36,415 bases of DNA, from positions 1 to 36,415 of the forward strand of contig CAZORL010000013.1 in NCBI GenBank assembly GCA_964582375.1, read 5' to 3'. This document shows positions 24,039-32,509 of the stretch, in pieces. Every line of letters begins with the position of its first letter. Position 1 is the stretch's first letter. This DNA is from CAKSQF01 sp964582375. GTDB lineage: Bacteria; Bacillota; Clostridia; Oscillospirales; CAG-272. Made by a program: the position numbers and the translations under genes. Below the pieces are notes generated by a model. The model had not been told where the DNA came from, made no database searches, and worked only from the letters and a program-made list of their open reading frames with translations.

Positions 24039-24521
24039 TTATTCGTTTGTTTGATCGGTCTCTGCCGTCTCATCGGAAGATGCATCATCTTCTTTTTTGT
24101 TCTTTTTGAAAAGTGACAGGATCTTTTCGACTATTTCGGGAGAACGTTCGACAACATCGACAATCTTGTCTATTTTATCGGGTGCCGGTGCCGATGAGCC
24201 GCCGTTTGCGGCATCGGGAGAACAAACAGAAAGATACTGTACCGAGCCGTCCTGCTTTGTGATAAGAAATCCGACAGGTGTCAGCGTTACTCCCGTTCCG
24301 CCTCCGCCGCCGAAATTTGCACTCTTTTGCGTCGATGGTGCATTTTTACCAAAAAAATCAACTCCGCCCGATGCGTAACCGACAGACATCTTGGATATCG
24401 GCACAATGACAGTGCCTCCTGCCGATTCAAAAGGCTTGCCGACCACCGTATTTGCATCGACCAAACCCTTTATACTGCTTAGTGACGAGTTTATCACACC
24501 ATTAAGTTTACTCTCTTCCAT
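24039..24521 (-). CDS. gerW: GerW family sporulation protein (YtfJ)
   Basis: This 160-residue protein belongs to the YtfJ/GerW family found only in spore formers. In B. subtilis it is needed for L-alanine-triggered germination. The core (about 8-100) has the typical pattern NTVVGKPFESAGGTVIVPISKMSVGYASGG, a glycine-rich stretch, and GVTLTPVGFLITKQDG. The C-terminal 40 residues are a charged, acidic tail (KKNKKEDDASSDE). GGAGGTC lies 7 bases before the ATG. The partner gene ytfI is directly upstream, as in Bacillus, 53 bases away. Confidence 0.93.
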   Translation of the reverse strand: MEESKLNGVINSSLSSIKGLVDANTVVGKPFESAGGTVIVPISKMSVGYASGGVDFFGKNAPSTQKSANFGGGGGTGVTLTPVGFLITKQDGSVQYLSVCSPDAANGGSSAPAPDKIDKIVDVVERSPEIVEKILSLFKKNKKEDDASSDETAETDQTNE

Positions 24522-24574
24522 TGTTGTTGACCTCCAAAAATGTGATTTGTTAAACAGATCATATATCTGTAAAG

Positions 24575-25264
24575 TTACTTTTTGAGTTTTTTCTTAAGAA
24601 AAGCAAGTCCTGCCGAAAAAACCATCGCAAAAACATGCCATACGCGAAGCTTGAAAACGAATTTAAGATCAAGGGTAGATGACTCGGCTGTAAAATTGGG
24701 GATGACCGTTACCTCTCCGTTTCGCTTTACCGTAAATCCTGTCAGATTATAAAGAAGCTCCATTATGTATGCAACACTCTGACAGACCGTGCCGTAGACA
24801 ACGGCTGTCTTTGCCGCATCGCCTGTCGCCACGGTGATATTCAGTCTGACGGTTTTGATCTTCAAATGTTTTCCGAAACTCTTGATAAGTCCGCTAAGTG
24901 CGGCAGAAATAAGACCGACAAGCTCGATTATATCCTTGACGCTCTTTTTAGGTTTCTCTTTAGACTCGGTATCAGCGACTTTTTTCTTTTCGTCGGATCT
25001 TTTTTTTGCCTTTTTCTTGTCTTGACGTGTTTCCTTCTTTTTGCGCTTTGCCGCCTCTTTTTCAAGCGATCGCCTGTATCTTTTCAGTGTGTATTTGCGT
25101 AAAGATGGCTTTTTCTTCTCTCGTGGGGTGATTTTGAATTTCAAAAACAGGACTCTCAGATAAAGCGACAAAGTTTCATCATAAGTCAAAACAAGATTTG
25201 CCGATATCATACCGACAAGCCAGAAAAAGAGAAAGATCGACAGGGTAACAATCAGTCCCGTCAA
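24575..25264 (-). CDS. ytfI: DUF2953 (YtfI-like) membrane-anchored protein
   Basis: This 229-residue protein has an N-terminal membrane helix (about 4-27), a highly charged Lys/Arg/Glu-rich middle (about 50-110, KKKETRQDKKKAKKRSDEKKK) and a C-terminal half with the DUF2953 pattern (IKTVRLNITVATGDAAKTAVVYGTVCQ... ending in a second hydrophobic stretch). The family is paired with gerW/ytfJ in spore formers, and its molecular role is unknown. The start codon is TTG, preceded by AGGTGA 6 bases upstream. The basic middle region may contact nucleic acid or lipid head groups, which is inference. Confidence 0.88.
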   Translation of the reverse strand: MTGLIVTLSIFLFFWLVGMISANLVLTYDETLSLYLRVLFLKFKITPREKKKPSLRKYTLKRYRRSLEKEAAKRKKKETRQDKKKAKKRSDEKKKVADTESKEKPKKSVKDIIELVGLISAALSGLIKSFGKHLKIKTVRLNITVATGDAAKTAVVYGTVCQSVAYIMELLYNLTGFTVKRNGEVTVIPNFTAESSTLDLKFVFKLRVWHVFAMVFSAGLAFLKKKLKK

Positions 25265-25286
25265 AGCTTTTCACCTCACTTTGTCA

Positions 25287-25667
25287 TCAGTCAACGATCT
25301 GTATTTTATAGCACTTTGATATTCTGAGCGGATATGTTTCAAGAATATTTCCATCATAGATTATCTCGATCTTTGTCCCGACTGCCAGATCTTCCAAAGA
25401 AAGCTCGCCGCCGTTTGCATCAAATATTTCGGTCGCAGTCGAGACCGATATACTGTAAGCAGAATGAGTATCCTCACATTCCTCGACATCGATGCTGTAT
25501 TTTCCGACATTGTTCACAAAACAAATAAGCTTTGCGCGTCTTCCGCTGTCAACGTATTTTGTTGCATCTATATAATCATTTGCCGTTTTGTCGTCAAGAA
25601 GCTTCTCACCGCACCCGGATAGGACAAGAGAGACCAAAATGGCAAACAGAAGCATCGCTTTTTTCAT
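25287..25667 (-). CDS. Small lipoprotein of unknown function
   Basis: The 126-residue product has a clear lipobox (LVLSGC, Cys19) after a hydrophobic signal. The rest looks like a small OB/beta-barrel domain (SISVSTATEIFDANGGELSLEDLAVGTKIEIIYDG), resembling small secreted DUF3221-like proteins, but I cannot assign a function. GAGG lies 7 bases before the ATG. It sits 9 bases after scpB and 22 bases before ytfI, so it is inside the cluster. Its co-transcription with sporulation genes suggests an envelope role, which is inference only. Confidence 0.8.
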   Translation of the reverse strand: MKKAMLLFAILVSLVLSGCGEKLLDDKTANDYIDATKYVDSGRRAKLICFVNNVGKYSIDVEECEDTHSAYSISVSTATEIFDANGGELSLEDLAVGTKIEIIYDGNILETYPLRISKCYKIQIVD

Positions 25668-25676
25668 AAGAGTACC

Positions 25677-26255
25677 TCAAATTCCCTCAATCGTGATCTG
25701 CTTGCCGTCCTCGTCATCGGCGGCATTTGGCAGATCGTCGATCGTCTCTATACCGAAAACACGAAGAAAATCGGGAGTTGTGCCGTAAAGATTCGGTCTG
25801 CCGGGAACTTCCAGCCTTCCTTTTACCTCGATAAGCGATTTCTCGGTAAGCGCGGCAATTGCGTAACCCGAATCAACACCGCGTATCTGCTCGATTACAG
25901 CCTTGGTAATTGGCTGATTGTAAGCAATTATCGCAAGCACTTCAAGGCAGGATGCAGACAGTTTGCCTCGCTGATGGATGCCGAGAGCCGCCCTTATATA
26001 ATCTTCGTATTTTTCTTTTGTACAAAGCTGAACCGCATTGCCGACGCGGACGATCTGTATACCGCGTTCCTCGGCACTGTAGCGATCGATCATCCTCTCG
26101 AGCGTCTCCCTGATATACGAGACAGGCTTTGACAAAATATCTGCAAGCTTTGTATATTCGATCTGATATCCCGCCGCAAAAAGTATAGACTCGATTGCCG
26201 CCTCGATCTCACCATCCGAAAGATCAGTTTCTATCGTCTCAACCGACTCGTCCAT
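25677..26255 (-). CDS. scpB: Segregation and condensation protein ScpB
   Basis: This 192-residue protein is the winged-helix kite subunit of the SMC-ScpAB condensin that compacts and separates chromosomes. The motifs DGEIEAAIESILFAAGY and LSASCLEVLAIIAYNQPITKAVIEQIRGVDS are typical, with a second winged helix around VPGRPNLYGTTPDFLRVFGI. The ATG at 26255 is chosen because GGAGG lies 8 bases upstream; a further ATG at 26270 overlaps that site. It overlaps the end of scpA by 17 bases, indicating coupled translation and matched amounts. Confidence 0.96.
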   Translation of the reverse strand: MDESVETIETDLSDGEIEAAIESILFAAGYQIEYTKLADILSKPVSYIRETLERMIDRYSAEERGIQIVRVGNAVQLCTKEKYEDYIRAALGIHQRGKLSASCLEVLAIIAYNQPITKAVIEQIRGVDSGYAIAALTEKSLIEVKGRLEVPGRPNLYGTTPDFLRVFGIETIDDLPNAADDEDGKQITIEGI

Positions 26256-27015
26256 CGTCAACGCCTCCATCTTTTATCTTACCTGTCTTTATTGTCAATT
26301 CAATGTCGTCTTCTTCACCCTCACAAATGATCCGCCCCGTTCGAACAAGCGAGAGGATCGCCATAAAGGATGCAACAAGATCGCTTTTGGTCCTGTTAGT
26401 CATAAGAATCTCTTCAAAAGAACACCTTTGATGTTTATACAAATACCGCAAAATAAAGAAGCTTTTCTCGGGAACGGGTGTGATCTTTCTTGTGAGGATC
26501 GTGTTCAACGTTTTTATCGGCACATCGGTCTTGTTCTCCGACTCTATCTTCAAGCGAAGCTCCATTTTTTCGAAGGCGCGCAAAAGCATGTCCACCGTGT
26601 GATCGCACACATAAGTACGATCAATGCCGACCTCATCAGTTTCCTTGATAAAACGCCCTTGGTGCATGGAGTACATCTCGCGAAGTGCAACAGCCTCAAG
26701 CTTTGCCTTGCGATATTCAAGGAGTGCGTCAACAAGATCGCGTCTGGGATCATCTTCCTTGGAATTCTCGTTTCTCGGAAGCAACATTTTGCTTTTAATA
26801 AGCATAAGCCTTGATGCCATATCGAGAAATTCGCCCGCTATATCCATGTCAAGTTGCTGCATACGTTCGATATATTCCATGTACTGATCGAATATCAGCG
26901 ATATCGGAATGTCGTATATGCTGACCTTGTTTTTTTGTATAAGCGACAACAAAAGATCGAGCGGTCCTTCAAAGCTCTCGAGCTTGAAGGAAAGTTCTTC
27001 ATTGATATCTGTCAC
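26239..27015 (-). CDS. scpA: Segregation and condensation protein ScpA (kleisin)
   Basis: This 258-residue kleisin bridges SMC heads and binds ScpB. The N-terminal signature FEGPLDLLLSLIQKNKVSIYDIPI matches ScpA, and a C-terminal winged-helix portion (about 185-245) is present. The start is GTG at 27015 with GGTGAG upstream. It precedes scpB with overlap and follows the M50 protease gene by 37 bases, the same neighbourhood as in many Firmicutes. Confidence 0.95.
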   Translation of the reverse strand: MTDINEELSFKLESFEGPLDLLLSLIQKNKVSIYDIPISLIFDQYMEYIERMQQLDMDIAGEFLDMASRLMLIKSKMLLPRNENSKEDDPRRDLVDALLEYRKAKLEAVALREMYSMHQGRFIKETDEVGIDRTYVCDHTVDMLLRAFEKMELRLKIESENKTDVPIKTLNTILTRKITPVPEKSFFILRYLYKHQRCSFEEILMTNRTKSDLVASFMAILSLVRTGRIICEGEEDDIELTIKTGKIKDGGVDDGRVG

Positions 27016-27052
27016 AGGCTCACCACCTTTTTAGCAAAATACGATACGAAAA

Positions 27053-27775
27053 TCAGAAAACAAGCGACAAAAATCTCAAAATAATGTTGACAATTTTGAA
27101 AATACCGCTCATAAGAATATTTGACAGCCAATTAAGCGGCATCGAAAAAACTCCGGTCCACATAAGCGCAAGCAAAACTATCATAATGATGCGCTCATAT
27201 TTCATTACGGCAAAATACCACTTGTCGGGAAGAATAACAAAAGCGATCCTCGAACCGTCAAATGGCGGTACGGGCAAAAGATTAAACACCGCAAGATATG
27301 TGTTCAGCGTAAATGAATTGGCAAGCAGTGTATGTGCCAAAAAGCTCAAGAAAATCGGAATTGTCTCGGTAATATTTCCCGAAATTCGCCACTTGTTGAA
27401 CAATCCGAAATAAGACAAGACGCCATAGATCAGAGCTGAAATAAAGGCGAGTAAGAGGTTCGACAGAGGTCCGGCAAGAGCGGTAAGTGCCATTCCCTTC
27501 TTAGGCTTTTTGAAATATCTTGTGTTGATCGGCACCGGTTTTGCCCACCCGAAGCCGAAAAGCAACATCACGAGCGTACCGACAGGATCAAGGTGCTTGA
27601 GCGGATCGAGTGTCAGCCTGCCCATATTGCGTGCGGTTGGGTCACCCATCTTCCAAGCAACGAAAGCGTGGGCTGCCTCGTGAAATGACAAGGCAAAAAT
27701 AATAACCGGAATCGAAACAAGAAGAGAAAAGAGTATTTCTCTCATCGAATATCCGCTCGAGAGATAACTGAGCAT
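27053..27775 (-). CDS. Site-2 protease family (M50) membrane metalloprotease
   Basis: This 240-residue membrane protein has the zinc motif H32-E33-x2-H36 (SFHEAAHAF) in its first helical region and a third-ligand region NLLPVPPFDGSRI (NPxxDG-like) near 165. Such small rhomboid-sized S2P proteins commonly precede scpA in Firmicutes. The substrate is unknown. It should cut within the membrane, possibly acting on regulators or signal peptides. AGAGGTG lies 5 bases before the ATG, and it follows lysA by 42 bases. Confidence 0.9.
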   Translation of the reverse strand: MLSYLSSGYSMREILFSLLVSIPVIIFALSFHEAAHAFVAWKMGDPTARNMGRLTLDPLKHLDPVGTLVMLLFGFGWAKPVPINTRYFKKPKKGMALTALAGPLSNLLLAFISALIYGVLSYFGLFNKWRISGNITETIPIFLSFLAHTLLANSFTLNTYLAVFNLLPVPPFDGSRIAFVILPDKWYFAVMKYERIIMIVLLALMWTGVFSMPLNWLSNILMSGIFKIVNIILRFLSLVF

Positions 27776-27816
27776 CGATACACCTCTTTTAATTTTGTAA
27801 ATCTACATTATATATC

Positions 27817-27846
27817 ATTATATATCGCATTTTATAATATCGTCAA
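27817..27846 (-). promoter_or_regulatory. Possible internal promoter before the M50-scpAB genes
   Basis: On the minus strand: TTGACG (27846-27841), an 18-base spacer, TATAAT (27822-27817), overlapping the end of lysA. A second TATAAT lies at 27812-27807. The strength is uncertain. Confidence 0.4.
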
Positions 27847-29113
27847 GACCCTCGCGTCTGACGACAAGTCTGTCTGTGCCGTCTTTTACAAAAACGACCG
27901 CCGCCCTCGGCACTCTGTTGTAATTTGATGCCATAGAATAATTGTAAGCACCCGTCACCAAAACAGCGATTTTATCCCCACGCTCGACGCTCTGGAGAGG
28001 CATGTTCTCACCAAGCATGTCGCCCGACTCGCAACACCGTCCCGCAAGCGTGCAAACGATCTCACACGGTGCGTCAGCCTTGTTTGCGACAAGTGCTGTA
28101 TACTTTGCACCATAAAGTGCGTATCTCGGATTATCTGTCATGCCGCCGTCAACCGAAACATATGTGCGAACGCCCTCGATCTCTTTAACACTGCCGACGG
28201 TATACAATGTAACACCTGCGTCGGCAACGATCGATCTTCCGGGTTCCATGAAAACGGACGGTCTTTTCAGATCGTACTTGTCGCAGAGGTGATCTATGCA
28301 CGCGCCAATCTCCGAAATGTTTTTTACATAGTCAATTTGGGGGTCGGCACTCGTATAAGCGACACCGAAGCCTCCGCCGAGATTTATCTTTTTTGCCTCA
28401 AATCCAAAGCAGTCACGCATTTTCGCCGCAAATTCAAACATAACATCAGCCTGATCGATAAAAGGCTGTGTTTCGAATGTTTGCGAGCCGATATGGCTGT
28501 GAAATCCTTCAAGCTCGACATTTTTTAATGAAAGAGCAAGTTTTGTAAGCTTTTCCGCCTGCCCCGTTTCGATCGGAGTTCCGAATTTTGAATCAAGCTC
28601 GCCTGTCGAGATCGCTTTTTGCGTATGAGGATCGATATTCGGCGTAAGACGAAGCATTATTCGTTGACATTTGCCCATCGCCCCTGCAAGAGCGTCAAGG
28701 GCGGCAAGTTCCTCAAACGAATCGACCATAAATTCGCCGACATTAAATGAGAGTGCGGTACGGATATCATCATCGGTTTTATTATTTCCGTGAAAGCAGA
28801 TCTTGTCTGCAGGAAATCCTGCCGAGACAGCTGTATACAGCTCGCCGATTGAAACAACATCGACACCTATCTCTTCGTCTGCGGCGATCCTGTAGATCTC
28901 TTTGCAAGAAAATGCTTTGCTCGCATAGTGGATACCGCTCTGCTCTCCGAAATACTTTTCGGTCGCCTCTTTGTATGTTCTCATCCGCAAACGGATCAGG
29001 CTTTCATCGACGATGTAAAGCGGCGTTTTATATTTTTCGGCAAGTGTCACTGTATCGACGCCGCCAAGTGTAAAATGTCCTTTTTCGTTTACTCCATAGG
29101 AATCGCAGAGCAT
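27818..29113 (-). CDS. lysA: Diaminopimelate decarboxylase
   Basis: This 431-residue PLP enzyme converts meso-diaminopimelate to L-lysine, the last step of lysine synthesis. Lys66 (HYASKAFSC) is the PLP-binding lysine. Other family motifs are HSHIGSQ, the phosphate-binding GGGFGVAY, EPGRSIVADAG and the active-site Cys in RCCESGDMLGE. Length is typical. GAGG lies about 10 bases before the ATG. It follows engB by 29 bases and precedes the M50 gene, so it is probably transcribed with lon and engB. No lysine riboswitch is seen in front of it, so amino-acid control is not apparent. Confidence 0.95.
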   Translation of the reverse strand: MLCDSYGVNEKGHFTLGGVDTVTLAEKYKTPLYIVDESLIRLRMRTYKEATEKYFGEQSGIHYASKAFSCKEIYRIAADEEIGVDVVSIGELYTAVSAGFPADKICFHGNNKTDDDIRTALSFNVGEFMVDSFEELAALDALAGAMGKCQRIMLRLTPNIDPHTQKAISTGELDSKFGTPIETGQAEKLTKLALSLKNVELEGFHSHIGSQTFETQPFIDQADVMFEFAAKMRDCFGFEAKKINLGGGFGVAYTSADPQIDYVKNISEIGACIDHLCDKYDLKRPSVFMEPGRSIVADAGVTLYTVGSVKEIEGVRTYVSVDGGMTDNPRYALYGAKYTALVANKADAPCEIVCTLAGRCCESGDMLGENMPLQSVERGDKIAVLVTGAYNYSMASNYNRVPRAAVVFVKDGTDRLVVRREGLDDIIKCDI

Positions 29114-29142
29114 ATTTTACAAACCTCTAACTTCCAATTCTT

Positions 29143-29745
29143 TTACATGTCGAGTCCGGCGATCCTCGAAAGCTCCGCTCGAACCTCGTCCCTGCCCTCG
29201 CCGTTTTGTGCGGAGAATGGTATGATGGTTATCCCATCAAGCATCGAATGCTCGCAAAGACGAGCGATTGCCTTTTCACGCTCGGTCTTATTCAGTTTAT
29301 CGGTCTTTGTCGCAACGACAAAGAATTTTATCTTGCTTCTGCGCAAAAAATCAAACATTGTTTCGTCATCAGCGGTCGGTCCGACTTTGAGATCGATCAA
29401 TTGTGCGACACCGCAAAGCGAGCCGATTTTTTTAGTGTTCGAAAAATACGCATCAACAAGAGATGACCAACGCTCGCGATCGGATCCGCTTCTTTTGGCA
29501 AACCCATACCCGGGCAGATCAACAAGATAGAGCGACTCATCGGTCTCATAAAAGTTGATCGTGATCGTCTTCCCCGGATTCTGACTGACTCTTGCGAGAG
29601 ATTTACGCTCGATAAGCCTGTTGATAAGCGAGCTTTTTCCGACATTTGATCTTCCCGACAGTGCGATCTGAGGGAGGGTATCGGTCGGAAACTGATTTTT
29701 CAACCCCGCTGTTATTTTAAGATCTGTCTTTACAAAATTCACCAT
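29143..29745 (-). CDS. engB: Ribosome biogenesis GTPase EngB/YsxC
   Basis: This 200-residue GTPase is needed for late assembly of the large ribosomal subunit. The G-domain motifs are G1 ALSGRSNVGKSSLINRL, G3 DLPGYGFA and G4 TKTDK, with the family-typical VSQNPGKTITINFYE. The start at 29745 (MVNFVKTD) is taken over 29760 because TGGAG lies about 9 bases upstream. The 5' end overlaps the end of lon by 29 bases. The lon-ysxC order is conserved in Bacillus, supporting both calls. Confidence 0.95.
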   Translation of the reverse strand: MVNFVKTDLKITAGLKNQFPTDTLPQIALSGRSNVGKSSLINRLIERKSLARVSQNPGKTITINFYETDESLYLVDLPGYGFAKRSGSDRERWSSLVDAYFSNTKKIGSLCGVAQLIDLKVGPTADDETMFDFLRRSKIKFFVVATKTDKLNKTEREKAIARLCEHSMLDGITIIPFSAQNGEGRDEVRAELSRIAGLDM

Positions 29746-32185
29746 TGCGACTGACTCCACTGCTTTTGTTTTCAGTACTCTTTAGCGACGCTTGCTCGGG
29801 AAGCGCGTCAAAACCTCTGTTTTCGGAAGACATTTTGACAGGGTAAGCAAGTGCGTTTGACAACACATCGTCTATAGTGCGACAAAAAACGAAATTCATT
29901 CCCTTTTTAATAAAATCATCGAGTTTTTCGTAATCCTGCCTGTTTTCGGACGGTATAAGCACGGTCTTTACCCCCGTCTTATAAGCCGCCATCGTCTTTT
30001 CACGCAGTCCGCCGATAGGAAGCACCCTTCCGTGAAGCGTGATCTCACCCGTCATTGCGACATCGCATCTTACGGGAATACCCGACAGCTCTGACGCAAG
30101 TGCCGTAACGACAGTCACACCTGCGCTCGGTCCATCCTTCGGGACAGCACCCTCGGGAAAATGTATGTGTATGTCCTTTGTCTTGTGAAAATCCTCGTTT
30201 ATGCCGAGCACTTTTGCCCTTGTGCGAACGACAGACAGTGCGATCTTTGCCGACTCAACCATGACATCGCCGAGCGAACCTGTAAGCTCGAGCTTTCCGT
30301 TGCCGCTCATAGATACAGCCTCGACCTTGAGAAGATCGCCGCCCGCATCGGTGTAGGCAAGCCCGTTTACGACACCTATTTCATCTGTCACCGACAACTC
30401 CTCGTCTTTGACTTTTTCCGGACCAAGCAAGGTAATGATATCTGCCTTTTTGACTCTGACAGATTTGCGTTCTTCATCCTCGACGAGCATTTTAGCCGCC
30501 TTGCGACAGAGCGCGGCGATATTTCTTTCAAGCGAGCGCACTCCCGCTTCTTTTGTGTAGTGATCTATGATCTCGAGGATGGCGTCGTCGTCGATCTTGA
30601 GCATTTTCTTAGTCATTCCGTGCCGTTCAAGCTGTTTTGCGACAAGATGGTTCTTCGCGATCGAGAGTTTTTCGGATCTCGAATAGGACTTCATCTCGAT
30701 TATCTCCATACGGTCAAGGAGAGGGCGCGGAATAGTTTCAAGCGTGTTTGCCGTTGCAATGAACAGACAGTCGGAGAGATCATACGGGATCTCGACAAAA
30801 TGGTCTCTGAATGTCTTGTTTTGATCGGGATCGAGCACTTCGAGCAGTGCGGACGCAGGATCACCATGCGAATCGCGGGTCAGCTTGTCGATCTCGTCAA
30901 GGAGGATCAACGGATTTGACGTCTTAGCCTCGATAAGCGCGTTGATTATCCTGCCCGGCATCGAGCCTATGTAGGTCTTTCTGTGACCGCGTATGTCAGC
31001 CTCGTCGCGTACACCGCCAAGCGAGACGCGAACATATTTTCTCTTAAGCGCACGGGCGATGGATGCCGCAACAGATGTCTTTCCGACGCCGGGTGCGCCG
31101 ACAAGACAAAGTATCTGATTCTTGTTACCGCCCGAAAGCTTCTTGACCGAAACAAATTCGAGGATGCGTTCTTTGATCTCGGTCATACCGTCGTGATCCT
31201 TTTCGAGCACACGGCGAGCCGCATCAATATCCACTCTCTCCTTCGTGTATTTACCAAACGGAAGTTCAAGACAGGTCTCGACATAACTTCTTATGACATT
31301 TGCCTCGGGTGATGCATACTGAAGTCTCGAGAGCTTTCTTGTTTCTTTGAGCAATTTGTCTCTTACATCGATCGGAAGAGATGCAGCCGATATCTTTGAT
31401 ACCAGCTCATATACATCGTCATCCTCGTCTTCATCCTCGCCAAGTTCTTCTTTAATCGTTCGAAGCTGTTCACGCAGATAGTAATCGCGCTGATTTTCCT
31501 CAATTCGTTGTCTTGTCGCCTTATGGGTCAATATCTCGTTTTTGATGTACTCCATTTCCTCTTCGAAAAGTTCGCATACAAGCTCAAGTCTGCGAAGAGG
31601 ATCAAATGTCGAGAGTACAAGTGCTTTATCCTCATTTTTGACGAAAATACTGCCCGCGACGAGATCGGCGAGTTGACCGGGGTTTTGTGTTTTTCGTATT
31701 GCTTCGGTTATCTCTTTTGACAGATTTGGTGCCTCGGCAACAAACTCGGTGTACGTGCTCATGAGTCTCTTGCGAAGCTCCTGCGCCTCGGGAGAGTCAC
31801 ATTCTACACTTACCGTCTTGCAAATAACGCTTGACTCATCGTAATCGACACCGTAGGTAAATGTTTTGATCTCGCCTCTGCACAGGCATTCAAATCCAAC
31901 CGTCACTGCACCTGATCGCTCGTCATGCGAAATGTCGTTTATCTTTGCAACGACACCAACATCATACAGATCTTTTTTCGAAAGTACAATGTTAAAATCG
32001 GATCTTTTTCTTCCTTTTTTAGCAACGGCAAGAAATACACACCCGTCAACACTTGCTCTTAGCGCTCGCTCGGACTTTTCATCACCAAACTCAATGCGAA
32101 GTGGTATGGACGGAAACGCGACGCATTCATAAAGAAGGATGGTCGGAAAGATTCGAGCTTTTGTTTTTTCTATATAATTCGGCAT
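29717..32185 (-). CDS. lon: ATP-dependent protease Lon (LonA type)
   Basis: This 822-residue protease degrades misfolded and regulatory proteins. It has the N-terminal substrate domain (about 10-200), a coiled linker, the AAA module with Walker A (VGAPGVGKTSVA), Walker B (LILLDEIDKL) and sensor residues, then the peptidase domain with the Ser-Lys dyad (PKDGPSAGVTV and GLREKTMAAYKTG). Domain order matches soluble LonA, not membrane LonB. The ATG at 32185 is used; a longer frame starting at 32233 would cover the ribosome-binding site AGGAGA. It is first of the lon-engB-lysA unit, with a promoter about 65 bases upstream. Confidence 0.96.
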   Translation of the reverse strand: MPNYIEKTKARIFPTILLYECVAFPSIPLRIEFGDEKSERALRASVDGCVFLAVAKKGRKRSDFNIVLSKKDLYDVGVVAKINDISHDERSGAVTVGFECLCRGEIKTFTYGVDYDESSVICKTVSVECDSPEAQELRKRLMSTYTEFVAEAPNLSKEITEAIRKTQNPGQLADLVAGSIFVKNEDKALVLSTFDPLRRLELVCELFEEEMEYIKNEILTHKATRQRIEENQRDYYLREQLRTIKEELGEDEDEDDDVYELVSKISAASLPIDVRDKLLKETRKLSRLQYASPEANVIRSYVETCLELPFGKYTKERVDIDAARRVLEKDHDGMTEIKERILEFVSVKKLSGGNKNQILCLVGAPGVGKTSVAASIARALKRKYVRVSLGGVRDEADIRGHRKTYIGSMPGRIINALIEAKTSNPLILLDEIDKLTRDSHGDPASALLEVLDPDQNKTFRDHFVEIPYDLSDCLFIATANTLETIPRPLLDRMEIIEMKSYSRSEKLSIAKNHLVAKQLERHGMTKKMLKIDDDAILEIIDHYTKEAGVRSLERNIAALCRKAAKMLVEDEERKSVRVKKADIITLLGPEKVKDEELSVTDEIGVVNGLAYTDAGGDLLKVEAVSMSGNGKLELTGSLGDVMVESAKIALSVVRTRAKVLGINEDFHKTKDIHIHFPEGAVPKDGPSAGVTVVTALASELSGIPVRCDVAMTGEITLHGRVLPIGGLREKTMAAYKTGVKTVLIPSENRQDYEKLDDFIKKGMNFVFCRTIDDVLSNALAYPVKMSSENRGFDALPEQASLKSTENKSSGVSRNGEFCKDRS

Positions 32186-32249
32186 AATTGTAATAATCTC
32201 CTGAAATACGATAAAATGCTTGTAAAAACGCATATTCCGCTATCTTGGT

Positions 32250-32278
32250 ATTTTACCACAAATCATTTCTTAAATCAA
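32250..32278 (-). promoter_or_regulatory. Promoter of lon
   Basis: On the minus strand: TTGATT (32278-32273), a 17-base spacer ending in TTTGTGG, TAAAAT (32255-32250). No CIRCE-type heat-shock inverted repeat (TTAGCACTC) is seen here, so heat control by HrcA is not indicated. Confidence 0.72.
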
Positions 32279-32436
32279 GTCTTTTCTGCCGATATTAACA
32301 TTTTATTTGCAATCAAACGACAAATGACATGCACTAATACGACCAGATCACACAGATTTTTTGTTTTCTCTTCTCAGAGTACGGTATGATATCATCTGCC
32401 GTTTTTCAGTTTTTTTAAGAAAAGCCAAAAAAATCA

Positions 32437-32465
32437 TTGACAAAATCCGCTTTATATGGTATACT
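32437..32465 (+). promoter_or_regulatory. Promoter of the ABC exporter operon
   Basis: TTGACA (32437-32442), a 17-base spacer ending in TATATGG, TATACT (32460-32465). The 324-base gap 32186-32509 holds this promoter, the divergent lon promoter and a 10-bp palindrome ATGATATCAT at 32386-32395. I see no gene in it. Confidence 0.85.
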
Positions 32466-32509
32466 GTTAATCGATTGCTTTGAATAACAGCGGATTAGGA
32501 GTTGATAGG

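Noticed and set aside
32186..32509. Heat-shock operator (CIRCE) upstream of lon
   Set aside because: No TTAGCACTC-N9-GAGTGCTAA-like repeat was found in this gap.
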